NCBI RefSeq assembly: GCF_000021965.1 | Contig: NC_011832.1 | Location: 248,001-312,000, forward strand | Length of the DNA: 64,000 bases | DNA from: Methanosphaerula palustris E1-9c | GTDB taxonomy: Archaea > Halobacteriota > Methanomicrobia > Methanomicrobiales > Methanospirillaceae | Direction: 5' to 3' | Shown here: positions 41,220 through 50,792 of the stretch, one piece after another | Numbering within the stretch: the stretch's first letter is position 1 | Layout of the letters: each line of letters opens with the position of its first letter | Position numbers and translations under genes: made by a program | The notes under the pieces: generated by a model | Told to the model about the DNA's origin: nothing | Seen by the model: the letters and a program-made list of their open reading frames with translations, nothing else | Databases searched by the model: none

Positions 41220-41897
41220 TCAGGGGAGGTCGACGGTGCGGATCCCGTCCTCGGTGATGACGAAGTCGAGGACAGCTCCCTCAGGTTTCGAGCGGTGCTT
41301 GACGAGTCGTGCCCGCCGCTGGCTGTCCGTCTTCTCGACCTGTACGATCACCTTGGAGATATGTTCGAGTGCATTGCCACCGAGGCCGCTGACCCGATTT
41401 GTCCCCGGGTCCGTATAGATCTGGTTGGTGATGATCACCGGGAGGTCGTACTTGCGGGAGAGACCGAGCAGACAAACCATCTGCCGGGTCAGGGCCCGCA
41501 GGGCATCCTGCCCCCGCTCCAGGTCTGTCCTGTACAGGGCCGTCGCCGAGTCCATAACGACGAGACCACTCTCCTTTGACTTGAGCACCTGCTCAGTGTT
41601 CCCGATCATCAGCCCCTGCTCCTCGAAGTCGAGGGGTTCGAAGAGGAAGAGGTTCTCGGCGAGGGCATCGGTCTCGTCCCCGGCGATCTGCCTGAACCGC
41701 TCGGTCGAGAACCCCTCAGTATCGATATATACAACCGCTTTTCCGGACCGAAGGCATGAAACGGCTGCAATCTGACAGAGCGTACTCTTTCCGCCGGCGG
41801 GCTCTCCGAAGTACTGGGTGATGATCCGCGGCTCATATCCCCCACCGAGTAACCGGTCGAGGTCGCTGTTTCCACTGTTCAGTTTATACTCCATCAT
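41220..41897 (-). CDS. radB: DNA repair and recombination protein RadB
   Basis: A 225-residue RecA-fold paralogue of archaeal RadA. Walker A GEPAGGKSTLCQIA is intact, Walker B is GLVVMDSATALYR, and GLGGNALEHISKVIVQVEK closes the core. The N-terminal HhH domain of RadA is absent, which is diagnostic of RadB. It modulates RadA in homologous recombination. Two ATGs in tandem (41897, 41894) could start it. Its 5' end overlaps the larC stop by 11-14 bases, so larC and radB are transcribed together. Confidence 0.93.
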   Translation of the reverse strand: MMEYKLNSGNSDLDRLLGGGYEPRIITQYFGEPAGGKSTLCQIAAVSCLRSGKAVVYIDTEGFSTERFRQIAGDETDALAENLFLFEPLDFEEQGLMIGNTEQVLKSKESGLVVMDSATALYRTDLERGQDALRALTRQMVCLLGLSRKYDLPVIITNQIYTDPGTNRVSGLGGNALEHISKVIVQVEKTDSQRRARLVKHRSKPEGAVLDFVITEDGIRTVDLP

Positions 41898-43074
41898 CGC
41901 TCCGTCTGACCGCCTGCCAGGCAGCCTCTTCGACCTGCCTGGCGACGATCCGCACCGGTACCCCGAGGTCGTTCGCCCAGGCTGCTACCTGATCAAACTC
42001 TGCTTTCACGCTATATACTTTCCCTGCCATCCTGCCAATCTTCACTTCGATAGTCCGCTCTTCTCCCCGGACCCGGGTGGTGACCTGTTCAATCGCCCGC
42101 TCTGCGACGAACCGGTGGATCAGCGGCGAGCATCGGACGCCGAGCGTCCCGAGTTCCTCTGCCATCACGCGAGCTAAGGCACCACTCCTGTCCGGACTGC
42201 AGATCACCCTGATCAGGTACCCGGCCCGCCCCTTCTTCATCAGCAGCGGGGCGGCTGAAGCGTCGCGTGCACCGGCATCGATCAGGTGCGAGAGGGTGTT
42301 GGCCAGTACCTCCCCAGTCACGTCGTCGACGTTCGTCTCAAGCAGATCGACCGTATCCCCTGATGTGACCTCCCCAGTCTCGACGAGCATCACCCGCAGC
42401 ACGTTGGGGGTCTTTTCTGGGTTCCTGGTCCCTGCCCCATACCCGATCCGTTCGACTCGGAACGACGCCACCTGTTGTCGGGAGATGGTCTGAAACGCAG
42501 CGAGCAGGGCGGCTCCGGTTGGGGTACAGGTCTCCCCCTCCTCTCCGCTGAACAGGACTTCGAGCCGGCCGTCCTCGATCAGGGCCAGGGTCGCCGGGGC
42601 CGGGAGGGGGTACCTCCCATGAGCCCCATCGACCGTCCCGGTCCCGAGCAGCACCGGGAGGACCACGACCCCCTCAAGGTGGAGGGAATGAAGGGCTGTA
42701 CAGGCCCCGAGCACATCGGCGATCGCGTCATCTGCCCCGACCTCATGGAAGTGGGCATGGTCTCCATGGATCGCAGACTCTGCGGTATGAATCCGGTGGT
42801 ACACCCCTTCGGCCATCCGGATCGCCTCCTCTGGTGCGTCGGCTGCCCTGACGATCGCGAGCACCTGCTCCAGGGTCCGAGGAGCCGGGCCGGCATGGGT
42901 GACCACGTGGACGGCCCTGATCCCTGCCCTGTCCACGATTGAGATGGTCGGTTCCCCGACCACCGACCGCATCGCCTGTATGACCAGGGACTGATCCGCC
43001 CCGCAGTCCAGCAGTGCCCCGGTCACCATATCCCCTGCTGCGCCGTGCAGCGGGTCAAAGAAGAGTACGCGCAT
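41884..43074 (-). CDS. larC: LarC-family nickel-pincer cofactor / nickel insertion protein (UPF0272)
   Basis: A 396-residue protein beginning MRVLFFDPLHGAAGDMVTGA, the LarC signature (usual form D-x-x-x-G-x-x-G-D-M), with the region AIHGDHAHFHEVGADDAIADV as the His-rich metal-binding core and LLETNVDDVTGEVLA in the second half. LarC inserts nickel into the pyridinium pincer cofactor of lactate racemase, using CTP. LarB and LarE are not seen nearby; methanogens often carry LarC alone, where another nickel-related role is possible. It is upstream of radB and divergent from CDC48. Confidence 0.9.
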   Translation of the reverse strand: MRVLFFDPLHGAAGDMVTGALLDCGADQSLVIQAMRSVVGEPTISIVDRAGIRAVHVVTHAGPAPRTLEQVLAIVRAADAPEEAIRMAEGVYHRIHTAESAIHGDHAHFHEVGADDAIADVLGACTALHSLHLEGVVVLPVLLGTGTVDGAHGRYPLPAPATLALIEDGRLEVLFSGEEGETCTPTGAALLAAFQTISRQQVASFRVERIGYGAGTRNPEKTPNVLRVMLVETGEVTSGDTVDLLETNVDDVTGEVLANTLSHLIDAGARDASAAPLLMKKGRAGYLIRVICSPDRSGALARVMAEELGTLGVRCSPLIHRFVAERAIEQVTTRVRGEERTIEVKIGRMAGKVYSVKAEFDQVAAWANDLGVPVRIVARQVEEAAWQAVRRSDDGV

Positions 43075-43087
43075 ATCTGAACAGTAC

Positions 43088-43095
43088 TTATAAAT
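43088..43095 (+). promoter_or_regulatory. TATA box of the CDC48 gene
   Basis: TTATAAAT at 43088-43095 predicts transcription start about 25 bases downstream, near 43118-43121. This coincides with the ATG at 43121, favouring a leaderless transcript and that start over the ATG at 43106. Confidence 0.55.
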
Positions 43096-43120
43096 CCAAC
43101 CATATATGATGGTTAAGGTG

Positions 43121-45538
43121 ATGCCGGAAATATATCTGAAGGTGGACAGTGCCTATCCCGAGGACCAGGGAGGCGGAAAGGCACGTCTGGACCCTGAGAC
43201 GATGCTCCAGCTTCGTGTCTCACCAGGTGATATCGTGATGATCGAGGGGAGGCGCAGGACCGTCGCCAAGGTCTGGCGTGCCCTGGTCACTGACTGGAAC
43301 CAGGGGAAGATCAGGATCGACAACCTGACCCGTGCCAATGCCGGTGTGAGTATAGGGGATCGGGTCAGGATCACCTCTATCACCGATGAGATCGAGGCGA
43401 AACGGGTCGTGCTGGCCCCGCCTGAGGATCTTCCACATAATATTCCGATCAACTACGATCATGCGATCAACGGTCTGATCGACTTTCCGATGATGATGAA
43501 CGACTCGGTCCCGATCAGGCAGGGGTTCCCGTTCATGCAGCCGCAGATCATCGCTTTCAAGGCGGTCGTCGTCGAGCCCGAGGAGGCGGTGATCATCACC
43601 CGGAATACCGAGATCGAATTCAGCGAGAAACCGGCCGTCGGGTTTGAAGGGTTGAAGCGAATCTCATACGAGGACATCGGCGGGCTCAGTTACGAGCTGC
43701 AGCGGGTTCGTGAGACGATCGAGCTGCCGATGCGCCACCCGGAACTCTTCCGGAAACTCGGGATCGAGCCGCCGAAGGGTGTGCTGCTGTACGGCCCGCC
43801 CGGCACCGGCAAGACACTGATCGCAAAGGCGGTGGCCAGCGAGAGCGGTGCCCATTTCATCGCGATCGCCGGGCCTGAGGTGATCTCCAAGTACTACGGT
43901 GAGAGCGAACAGCGGCTTCGCGAGGTCTTTGAGGAGGCCCGCGAGAACGCTCCGGCGATCATCTTCATCGACGAACTCGACTCGATCGCACCACGGCGCG
44001 AGGACGTGACCGGCGAGGTGGAGCGGCGGGTCGTGGCCCAGTTGCTGACGATGATGGACGGGCTTGAGGAGCGGGGCGAGGTCGTGGTGATCGGAGCCAC
44101 AAACCGGGTCGATGCGATCGATCCCGCACTCCGCCGTCCCGGCCGGTTCGATCGGGAGATCGAGATTGGGGTGCCCGGCGAGGGTGACCGGGCCGAGATC
44201 ATGAAGATCCATACCCGGGGGATGCCGCTCGCCCCTGACGTGAACGTCGACGACCTGGCCCAGCAGACCTTCGGGTTCGTCGGTGCCGACCTGGCCGCTC
44301 TGGCCCGTGAGGCCGCAATACGGGCACTCCGGCGATACCTGCCGGATATCGACCTGGAGGTCGACGAGATCCCTGAGGACATACTCGACCGGCTCGAGGT
44401 CCAGAGCCGGGACTTCCGGGCGGCCCATCGGGACGTCGGCCCGAGTGCCATGCGGGAGGTGATGCTCGAGGTCTCGCATGTGACCTGGGCTGACGTCGGT
44501 GGTCTCGAAGCAGCCAAGCAGGAGGTTCGGGAGGCCGTCGAGTACCCGCTGACCGACCGCACCCGGTTCGAGGTGCTCGGGATCGAGCCACCGAAGGGTG
44601 TGCTGTTGTACGGCCCGCCCGGCACCGGCAAGACGCTGATCGCGAAGGCCGCAGCCCATGAGAGCGGAGCCAACTTCATTCCGGTCCGGGGTCCGCAGCT
44701 CCTCTCCAAGTGGGTCGGCGAGAGCGAGCGGGCTGTTCGAGAGATCTTCAAGAAGGCCCGGCAGGTCGCCCCGTCGTTGATCTTCTTCGACGAGATGGAC
44801 GCGCTCGCCCCGACCAGGGGAGGCGGGTCCGACTCGCATGTGATCGAGAGCGTTCTGAACCAGATCCTGACCGAGATGGACGGTCTGCAGGAGCTCAAGG
44901 ACGTGGCCGTAATGGGGGCCACGAACCGGCCCGACATTGTCGACCCAGCCCTCCTCCGGCCCGGCCGTTTCGACCGGCTCGTCTATATCGGAGAACCCGG
45001 GCCTGATGACCGGAAGATGATCCTTCGGATCCACACCCGGCTGATGCCGATCGAGGGATCCCCGATGGAGGATCTGGTGGCCGACATCGAAGGTATCGGT
45101 GAGCAGGAGATGGAGGCTGCTGTGAACCGCCTCGGTAAGGGAAGAACCTTCACCCTTGAGGAGGCGAAGGCCGTCTTCGCTGGCATCCCGCGGGAGAGTA
45201 AAGAGAAGATCTCCTCAATTGATCTCCGTCGGCGGCTGGTAGAGCATCTGGTCTCCCGCCGGCTGGTTCTGCAGGATCCTGCCCGGGATGAGTTGATGGC
45301 CACCCTTTCAGCACAGACCGAGGGTTTTGTCGGTTCCGACCTTGAGGCCCTCTGCAGGGAGGCAGGGATGTTCGCCCTTCGGGAAGGGGCCACCACCCTG
45401 GCCCCCCGTCACTTCACTGCAGCGGCGGCGAAGGTGCATGCAACGATGAACCAGCGGGTCCGGGACTATTATCAGAAGATCCAGCAGTTCTTCAAGGGCG
45501 GTCTCCCGCAGGAAGTCCAGCCTCCCGAGTATCAGTAG
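43121..45538 (+). CDS. CDC48/VCP-type double AAA+ ATPase with D2 insertion
   Basis: An 805-residue archaeal p97/CDC48 unfoldase: N domain ([20 protein letters not shown] onward, about 1-185), D1 (Walker [16 protein letters not shown], Walker [15 protein letters not shown], arginine finger [13 protein letters not shown]) and D2 (same Walker A, Walker [15 protein letters not shown], then [13 protein letters not shown]). Odd feature: the D2 lid is interrupted by about 70 extra residues between [11 protein letters not shown] and [16 protein letters not shown], where ordinary CDC48 has about 18. The C-terminal [12 protein letters not shown] tail is conserved. The start at 43121 is supported by TATA spacing. 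Likely unfolds substrates for the proteasome. Confidence 0.93.
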   Translation: MPEIYLKVDSAYPEDQGGGKARLDPETMLQLRVSPGDIVMIEGRRRTVAKVWRALVTDWNQGKIRIDNLTRANAGVSIGDRVRITSITDEIEAKRVVLAPPEDLPHNIPINYDHAINGLIDFPMMMNDSVPIRQGFPFMQPQIIAFKAVVVEPEEAVIITRNTEIEFSEKPAVGFEGLKRISYEDIGGLSYELQRVRETIELPMRHPELFRKLGIEPPKGVLLYGPPGTGKTLIAKAVASESGAHFIAIAGPEVISKYYGESEQRLREVFEEARENAPAIIFIDELDSIAPRREDVTGEVERRVVAQLLTMMDGLEERGEVVVIGATNRVDAIDPALRRPGRFDREIEIGVPGEGDRAEIMKIHTRGMPLAPDVNVDDLAQQTFGFVGADLAALAREAAIRALRRYLPDIDLEVDEIPEDILDRLEVQSRDFRAAHRDVGPSAMREVMLEVSHVTWADVGGLEAAKQEVREAVEYPLTDRTRFEVLGIEPPKGVLLYGPPGTGKTLIAKAAAHESGANFIPVRGPQLLSKWVGESERAVREIFKKARQVAPSLIFFDEMDALAPTRGGGSDSHVIESVLNQILTEMDGLQELKDVAVMGATNRPDIVDPALLRPGRFDRLVYIGEPGPDDRKMILRIHTRLMPIEGSPMEDLVADIEGIGEQEMEAAVNRLGKGRTFTLEEAKAVFAGIPRESKEKISSIDLRRRLVEHLVSRRLVLQDPARDELMATLSAQTEGFVGSDLEALCREAGMFALREGATTLAPRHFTAAAAKVHATMNQRVRDYYQKIQQFFKGGLPQEVQPPEYQ

Positions 45539-45572
45539 ACCCGGAACACCTTCTTCTTTTTCAGATGATCCT

Positions 45573-46406
45573 ATGGAACTGACGTTCTTCTTTCTCGCCG
45601 CCCTGCTGCTGACCGGCCTGCTGGTCGGGACGGCCTCTGGCCTCTTTGGGGTCGGCGGCGGGTTCATTCTGGTCCCGATTCAGTACTGGCTGCTGACCGC
45701 GTCCGGCCTCTCTGCTGATCTCGCCATCAGGATCTCATTTGCAACTAGCCTGGCAGTGATCCTCCCGACCGCTGTCAGCGGTACCTATGCTCACCACTGC
45801 CGAAGGTGTATCCACTGGGACGCTGTCGTCTGGATGGGTGTCACGGCTGCTGTGGTCTCGTACCTCGGGGCTCTGCTCGCCACTCACCTCCCAGCTCGGC
45901 CGCTGGAGGTGATCTTTGCGGTAGTGCTGATCCTTGGTGCGTTCAGAATGTACTTCGCCGATCTTCCCTCCTGCGAAATAGCCTCAGTGGTCAACAGCCG
46001 GCGCACCTATCTGCTCTGGGGGATCCCGGTCGGATTCATATCGGGGCTGCTCGGGATAGGCGGCGGGATCCTGATGGTCCCGGTGATGGTCGTGTTCTTA
46101 AGGTTCCCGATCCATCATGCCATCGGTACCTCGACCCCGATCATCCTCTTCACCGCTGCGGGCGGTCTCATCTCATACATCATCAACGGCATTGGGGTAG
46201 CCGGCCTCCCCCCCTACTCGCTCGGGTACGTGAATCTGATCAACGCATTGATCCTGGCAGTTGCGACGATTCCGATGGCCCAGGTCGGGGCCTGGTTGGC
46301 CCACCGGGTTTCGGGTCTCCAACTCCGGGGTGCGCTTGTCTTCGTGATGTGCTTCTTTGGACTGAAGATGCTCGGTCTCTTCTCCTGGCTCGGTCTTCCG
46401 CTCTGA
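45573..46406 (+). CDS. TauE/SafE-family anion exporter-like membrane protein
   Basis: A 277-residue integral membrane protein with about eight helices and the two family repeats, GLFGVGGGFILVPI near the N-terminus and GLLGIGGGILMVPVMV in the middle. Each is followed by a helix with the S-x-A-T-S or A-I-G-T-S pattern (RISFATSLAVI; HHAIGTSTPIILF). The TauE/SafE (DUF81) family moves sulfur-containing or organic anions, with substrates mostly unproven. It stands 34 bp downstream of CDC48 on the same strand and is preceded by GATCCT, a weak ribosome-binding site. No specific substrate can be assigned. Confidence 0.9.
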   Translation: MELTFFFLAALLLTGLLVGTASGLFGVGGGFILVPIQYWLLTASGLSADLAIRISFATSLAVILPTAVSGTYAHHCRRCIHWDAVVWMGVTAAVVSYLGALLATHLPARPLEVIFAVVLILGAFRMYFADLPSCEIASVVNSRRTYLLWGIPVGFISGLLGIGGGILMVPVMVVFLRFPIHHAIGTSTPIILFTAAGGLISYIINGIGVAGLPPYSLGYVNLINALILAVATIPMAQVGAWLAHRVSGLQLRGALVFVMCFFGLKMLGLFSWLGLPL

Positions 46407-46445
46407 TGGGAATCCATAGATATCAGCAGGTGATATGATGGGATT

Positions 46446-46958
46446 ATGCAGATTTCATCCCGATTGAAGACCCTATTGACTCTGGCAGGGTTCGTCCTCC
46501 TCCCGCTGCTGGTGGGTGCAATTGGAGCATTCTTCACCACTCCGGCGATCCCGATCTGGTTCGCCACGCTTACCAAACCCTGGTTCGCTCCGCCGAACTG
46601 GCTCTTTGCGCCGGCCTGGACGGTGCTGTACTTCCTGATGGGGGCTGCCTCGTTTCTGATCTATCAGAAGCGGGAGATAGACCCCCGTGTTGATGGCGCC
46701 CTGAAGGTCTATGGCCTTCAACTGTTTCTCAACCTTCTCTGGTCGGTGATCTTCTTTGGGTTTCGATCTATCATCGGCGGTTTCATTGCGATCGTGCTGC
46801 TCTGGGTTCTGATCGTCGTGACCATCTGGCGATTCCATAGGATCTCCCCAACCGCAGGGATGCTGCTCGTCCCGTACATCGCCTGGGTCACCTTTGCAGC
46901 CGTCCTGAACTTCGGCATCCTGCAGTTGAACGTCCCGTTTATGATCATGACTAAATAG
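46446..46958 (+). CDS. tspO: TspO/MBR-family membrane protein
   Basis: A 170-residue five-helix tryptophan-rich sensory protein / peripheral benzodiazepine receptor homologue. Family marks: LTKPWFAPPNWLFAPAWTVL between helices 1 and 2, LFLNLLWSVIFFGFRS in the middle and the aromatic face of helix 5. TspO proteins bind tetrapyrroles and are implicated in porphyrin handling and stress response. Forty bases after the TauE gene, preceded by GGGATT. Tetrapyrrole binding would fit a methanogen making F430 and corrinoids, but this is inference. Confidence 0.92.
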   Translation: MQISSRLKTLLTLAGFVLLPLLVGAIGAFFTTPAIPIWFATLTKPWFAPPNWLFAPAWTVLYFLMGAASFLIYQKREIDPRVDGALKVYGLQLFLNLLWSVIFFGFRSIIGGFIAIVLLWVLIVVTIWRFHRISPTAGMLLVPYIAWVTFAAVLNFGILQLNVPFMIMTK

Positions 46959-46970
46959 AGTTCTGGACAT

Positions 46971-47002
46971 AAATATACACTAACGAACCACATTGGTGGT
47001 TC
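46971..47002 (+). promoter_or_regulatory. Acyl-CoA ligase promoter: TATA element plus perfect palindrome
   Basis: AATATACA near 46972-46979 resembles a TATA box. GAACCAC-ATTG-GTGGTTC at 46985-47002 is a perfect inverted repeat with 7-bp arms, covering the expected transcription start and ending 14 bases before the ligase ATG at 47016. A repressor site at this position would block initiation; the regulator is unidentified. Confidence 0.55.
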
Positions 47003-47015
47003 TTGGATCTGATGT

Positions 47016-48554
47016 ATGCCAAATGTTACCACGCTCTTCGATGCCGCCAGTGTGCCTGAGGCGAAGGTAGCGATCCACTGCCCGTCCCGGGGCACCTCAT
47101 ACACCTATGGTGATGTCCGGGGGCAGATGAACCGACTCGCCCAGGGCCTCCTTGCCGTTGGGATCCGACGGGGGGACCGGGTCTGTATCTATCTTGAATC
47201 ATCCCCCGAGTACCTCTTCAGTTACTTTGCGATCTGGCGAATCGGGGCGGTTGCGGTCCCGACCAACAGGGTTTACCGAGGTGAGGAACTGCTCCATGCG
47301 ATCACCAACGCTGGAGCGGTGGCTGTCATCACCGACTCGGAAGGAGCTGCTGTCGTCTCCTCGGTCCGGGACAGGGCCGGTTGCTTGCAACAGGTGATCT
47401 GCACCGAAGAGGGGATTTCCGGGACGGTCCCCTGGCAGCAGTTCGCCAGCTACCCGGCAGCGATGCGGGCCGTGGACTGCTCGTTCGATCATCTCTGTCA
47501 GTTGCAGTACACCTCGGGGACGACAGGTCTGCCCAAAGGGGCGATGCTGACCCATGGTAACTGGATGTCGGCCCTGGACGCCGAACGTGAGGCCCTGGGA
47601 ATGACTCCTGACGATATCTACCTCGGGATCTATCCGATGGGACATGTCGGCATCTCCTGGGGGCTGGCGGCGCTGCGGGCCGGCGGCACCTTTGTAATCA
47701 TGGAACGGTTCCACCTCGATCAATACCTGGCTCTGATCGAACGCTACCAGGTGACGGTGCTGGCCGGAATGCCGCCGGTGATCCATTCCCTGGTCCACAG
47801 TCCAGCAGGGATAGAGGCGGCTCTCTCGTCGGTGAAGGTTATCATCAGCGGCGGCGGTTCGCTCCTCCCCTCGGTCTGGGAGGCTTTCGATCGCCGGTTT
47901 CATATCCCGATTGCCAACTCCTACGGCCTCTCGGAGACGATCGTGATCGGTTCAGGGACGACGACCCTTCCGAACTACTCGTTCCTGACCCGGGAGTACC
48001 GGTCGGTCGGGGTACCGGTTGGGTACACCGAGGTGAATATCGTCTCCCCTGAGGATCCGGATGAGGATCTCCCGCCTGACACGCCAGGTGAGATCGCGCT
48101 CCGCGGGCCGTCGGTGGCACAGGGCTACTGGCAGATGCCTGAGGCGACGGCCGCAGTCTTTCGTCCGGGAGGCTGGTTTCTGAGCGGGGATATCGGTTAC
48201 CTGGACACCGAAGGAGTCCTCTTCATCACCGACCGCAAGAAGGACATGATCATCATGTCAGGGTGGAAGGTCTACCCAACTGAGGTGGAGAATGTGCTGG
48301 TCCAGCATCCCAAGATCCGGGATGTGGCGGTTTTTGGCTCGCCAGACGAGCGGCGGGGGGAGATCCCGGTCGCGGTGGTGGTCCCTGCAGGGGATGAACC
48401 CCCAACCTATGATGAAATCTCCACCTTCTGCAGGTCCCACCTCGCCGGTTATAAGATCCCCCGCGGTCTGATCATCGTCGAGTCACTTCCGCGGGTGAAC
48501 GGCTGGAAACTTCTCCGACGGACGCTCCGCGAGGAGTACGGCTCTAAACTCTGA
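47016..48554 (+). CDS. AMP-forming acyl-CoA synthetase (long-/medium-chain type)
   Basis: A 512-residue adenylate-forming enzyme that activates a carboxylic acid with ATP and CoA. P-loop YTSGTTGLPKGAMLTH (about residue 169), A5 NSYGLSETIV, A7 LSGDIGYLDTEG, A8 ITDRKKDMIIMSGWKVYPTE and A10 SLPRVNGWKLLRRTL. In A10 the usual Gly before the catalytic Lys is Trp, though the Lys remains. Length and FAD-/long-chain-like motifs suggest a fatty or aryl acid, not acetate. In a hydrogenotrophic methanogen a role in lipid or syntrophic acid use is uncertain. Sits behind a palindromic operator candidate. Confidence 0.88.
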   Translation: MPNVTTLFDAASVPEAKVAIHCPSRGTSYTYGDVRGQMNRLAQGLLAVGIRRGDRVCIYLESSPEYLFSYFAIWRIGAVAVPTNRVYRGEELLHAITNAGAVAVITDSEGAAVVSSVRDRAGCLQQVICTEEGISGTVPWQQFASYPAAMRAVDCSFDHLCQLQYTSGTTGLPKGAMLTHGNWMSALDAEREALGMTPDDIYLGIYPMGHVGISWGLAALRAGGTFVIMERFHLDQYLALIERYQVTVLAGMPPVIHSLVHSPAGIEAALSSVKVIISGGGSLLPSVWEAFDRRFHIPIANSYGLSETIVIGSGTTTLPNYSFLTREYRSVGVPVGYTEVNIVSPEDPDEDLPPDTPGEIALRGPSVAQGYWQMPEATAAVFRPGGWFLSGDIGYLDTEGVLFITDRKKDMIIMSGWKVYPTEVENVLVQHPKIRDVAVFGSPDERRGEIPVAVVVPAGDEPPTYDEISTFCRSHLAGYKIPRGLIIVESLPRVNGWKLLRRTLREEYGSKL

Positions 48555-48581
48555 TCGTCGTCGCCCATGAGAATTCGGCAT

Positions 48582-50792
48582 CTATCTTTGGTTCTCCTTT
48601 TTTATCCGGTACCCCCCTGCAGGGATGGTGATCTCGAACCGGGCACCTTCTCCCTCCTTCCCGGTCTCCCTGATATGGATCCTGGTGATTGAGAGGATCT
48701 CCCTGATCAAAAAGAGGCCAAGACCTGTATTGCTTCCAAACCCCCGCTTGAATATCTGCTCCTTTTGAGTCAGGGGGATCCCGACTCCATCGTCCAGATA
48801 TACCAGAACGACCTCTTCTCCGACCTCCTCATACCAGAATCTGATACTGGTGATCGTTTCACCATGCCGGATTCCGTTTTCGAGCAGATTATAGAAGACC
48901 TTCTCAAGCATTGGGTCTGCGAAGATCTCAAGCCCTTGGAGGTCGACGTATGCATCTATCCCCTCCAGGTCAAGGGATACGATCGCTGCTGAGAGCACCT
49001 CTGTTGCATTCCGCCATGTCGGGGCCTCCGCTCCCAGGTTCTGATAGGCCTTGGTGAACTCGATCTGATGATTGATCAGTTCTGCCGCGTGCTGCTGCCT
49101 GTGAAGGTAGCCAAGCAGCACTGGATCGGTGATCTCTGTCTGCATTATCTCAAAGTAACCTGAGATCACGGTCAACTGGTTCTGGATGTCGTGTCTGGTC
49201 ACGCTGTTCAATAGATTCAGCTTCTGGTTGGCCTGTGCGAGCGCTGCCGAATATTGCTTCAGTTCCTCGGTCTGTCCCGTGATAGCCTCCTCCAACCTCT
49301 TCCGATCTGTGACATCCCGTGACGAGGTATAGATTTCGATGGGGGCATCGGAGACGGGGTCCCTGATCGCCCTGCAGGTGGTCTCGAACCAGATGTAGGT
49401 TCCATCGATCCTTCTATACCGATAACTGATCCGGAGGACATCCGGTACCGAAAGAATGTCGAGATAGGCCTGTTGCACGATGCTGATATCGTCGGGATGG
49501 ATGAATGCTAAGGAAGACCTGCCAATCATCTGTTCGGGGATGTACCCGAGCAGGGTCGTACAGGCCGGTGAGACATACCAGAAGGTACCGTCCAGCGCAT
49601 GCCGTGCGATCATGTCAGATGAGTTCTCAGCGAGCAGCCGGAAACGTTCTTCACTCTCCCTGAGTGCCAGTTCCGCCCTTCTCCGGGCGGTCACGTCGCG
49701 GCCGACTCCGAGGATCCCGCTTGGATGCCCTTCTTCGTCCCGGATCACGGTCAGTTGTACCTCTGCCCGGATTGTGGTGTCGTCCTTTCGCTGGAATTCG
49801 AGGTCGAAGGTTCTGGAGGCAGCCCCCCTCTCTTCTGGTTTCTCGAAAACTGCCCTGTCAATCAGTATCTGAGACTCCCAGGTCAGGTGCTCCCTGAGCG
49901 GGACCGCCTGCAGTTCCTCGAATGAGTACCCAAGCGCCCGTTCCATCGACGGGCTGATGAAGAGGTTCGAGTGGTCCGGCCTCATCATCCAGACCAGGTC
50001 TTCCATATTATCGGCGATCAGGCGGTACCTGTCTTCGCTTCTGATCAGCGCCTCCTCGAGCTGCACCGTTTCGGTTACATCTTCGACCACCATGACCATC
50101 TGCTGTCTTCCCTCAGGACCTGTCTGCAATGGGGCACCATTGATTCTGAACACCCGCTCCTGCTCACCTTCGCCGATAGTGTAATGCTGATCCCTGATGG
50201 GGGAGCCGGAAGCGATCACCTCAGCGAACGGGAACCCAGCGAGGGATCCGGCTCCCTGGCCGGCACCGGTGGATTCGGATCCCAGGATCTCCTTTGCAGC
50301 CCGGTTTTCAAAGGTGACGATCCCATTCTGGTCCACCACTAGAATCCCTGCTGTACTGGTCTCCATGATCTGCGCCAGCAGGTTCTGCTCATATCCAGGC
50401 TCCTGATGCTCCGTGCATCTCATCACAGCGATCCTGATCGTCTCTGCGAGTTCCAGAAGAAATCGGGCGTTGGGCTTTATTGGTCTCTCCAGGCATAGAG
50501 CAATCAGAGGGTGCTGAGCAATGATATTCTCCTCGTTCTCTGATCCGTCGGTGATGATGACCACTGGGATGGCGGGATACTTCTTCCATAGTTCTCTGAT
50601 CAGCGCCGGTCCTTCCTGGCTGGTCTTCCAGTACCTGGCTACGATCACGTCAGGAACTTTCTGGTGAATGACTCTGAGAGCCTCACCTGTCGAGGTGACG
50701 AAATGAACGGTGATGTCGCAGACCCTGGCAAGGTGCTGCCTGATTGATGCAAAAAAGTCATGATCATCATCCAACAGCAGTACCGTGATCAT
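48582..50792 (-). CDS. Multi-PAS sensor histidine kinase with degenerate receiver domain
   Basis: A 736-residue cytosolic sensor. Residues about 1-120 are a receiver-like domain (VLLLDDDHDFFASIRQHL) whose phospho-acceptor Asp is replaced by Arg53 (PDVIVARYWKT), so it is a pseudo-receiver. PAS/PAC domains follow at about 130-250, 255-375 and 380-500 (LVVDQNGIVTFENRAA, LFISPSMERALGYS, WYVSPACTTLLGYIPEQ). The transmitter has VTRHDIQNQLTVISGYFEIM (His in the HisKA-like helix) and HATPase motifs (NLLENGIRHGETI, LDDGVGIPL, GFGSNTGLGLFLI). This H-D-I-x-N-Q type is common in Methanomicrobiales. Partner regulator not in the window. Confidence 0.9.
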   Translation of the reverse strand: MITVLLLDDDHDFFASIRQHLARVCDITVHFVTSTGEALRVIHQKVPDVIVARYWKTSQEGPALIRELWKKYPAIPVVIITDGSENEENIIAQHPLIALCLERPIKPNARFLLELAETIRIAVMRCTEHQEPGYEQNLLAQIMETSTAGILVVDQNGIVTFENRAAKEILGSESTGAGQGAGSLAGFPFAEVIASGSPIRDQHYTIGEGEQERVFRINGAPLQTGPEGRQQMVMVVEDVTETVQLEEALIRSEDRYRLIADNMEDLVWMMRPDHSNLFISPSMERALGYSFEELQAVPLREHLTWESQILIDRAVFEKPEERGAASRTFDLEFQRKDDTTIRAEVQLTVIRDEEGHPSGILGVGRDVTARRRAELALRESEERFRLLAENSSDMIARHALDGTFWYVSPACTTLLGYIPEQMIGRSSLAFIHPDDISIVQQAYLDILSVPDVLRISYRYRRIDGTYIWFETTCRAIRDPVSDAPIEIYTSSRDVTDRKRLEEAITGQTEELKQYSAALAQANQKLNLLNSVTRHDIQNQLTVISGYFEIMQTEITDPVLLGYLHRQQHAAELINHQIEFTKAYQNLGAEAPTWRNATEVLSAAIVSLDLEGIDAYVDLQGLEIFADPMLEKVFYNLLENGIRHGETITSIRFWYEEVGEEVVLVYLDDGVGIPLTQKEQIFKRGFGSNTGLGLFLIREILSITRIHIRETGKEGEGARFEITIPAGGYRIKKENQR

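Noticed and set aside
43664-45034. Long antisense frames (up to 456 codons) on the minus strand of CDC48
   Set aside because: They mirror the GC-rich coding strand, have no family motifs and low-complexity, Asp/His/Gly-heavy composition; CDC48 on the plus strand is unmistakable.
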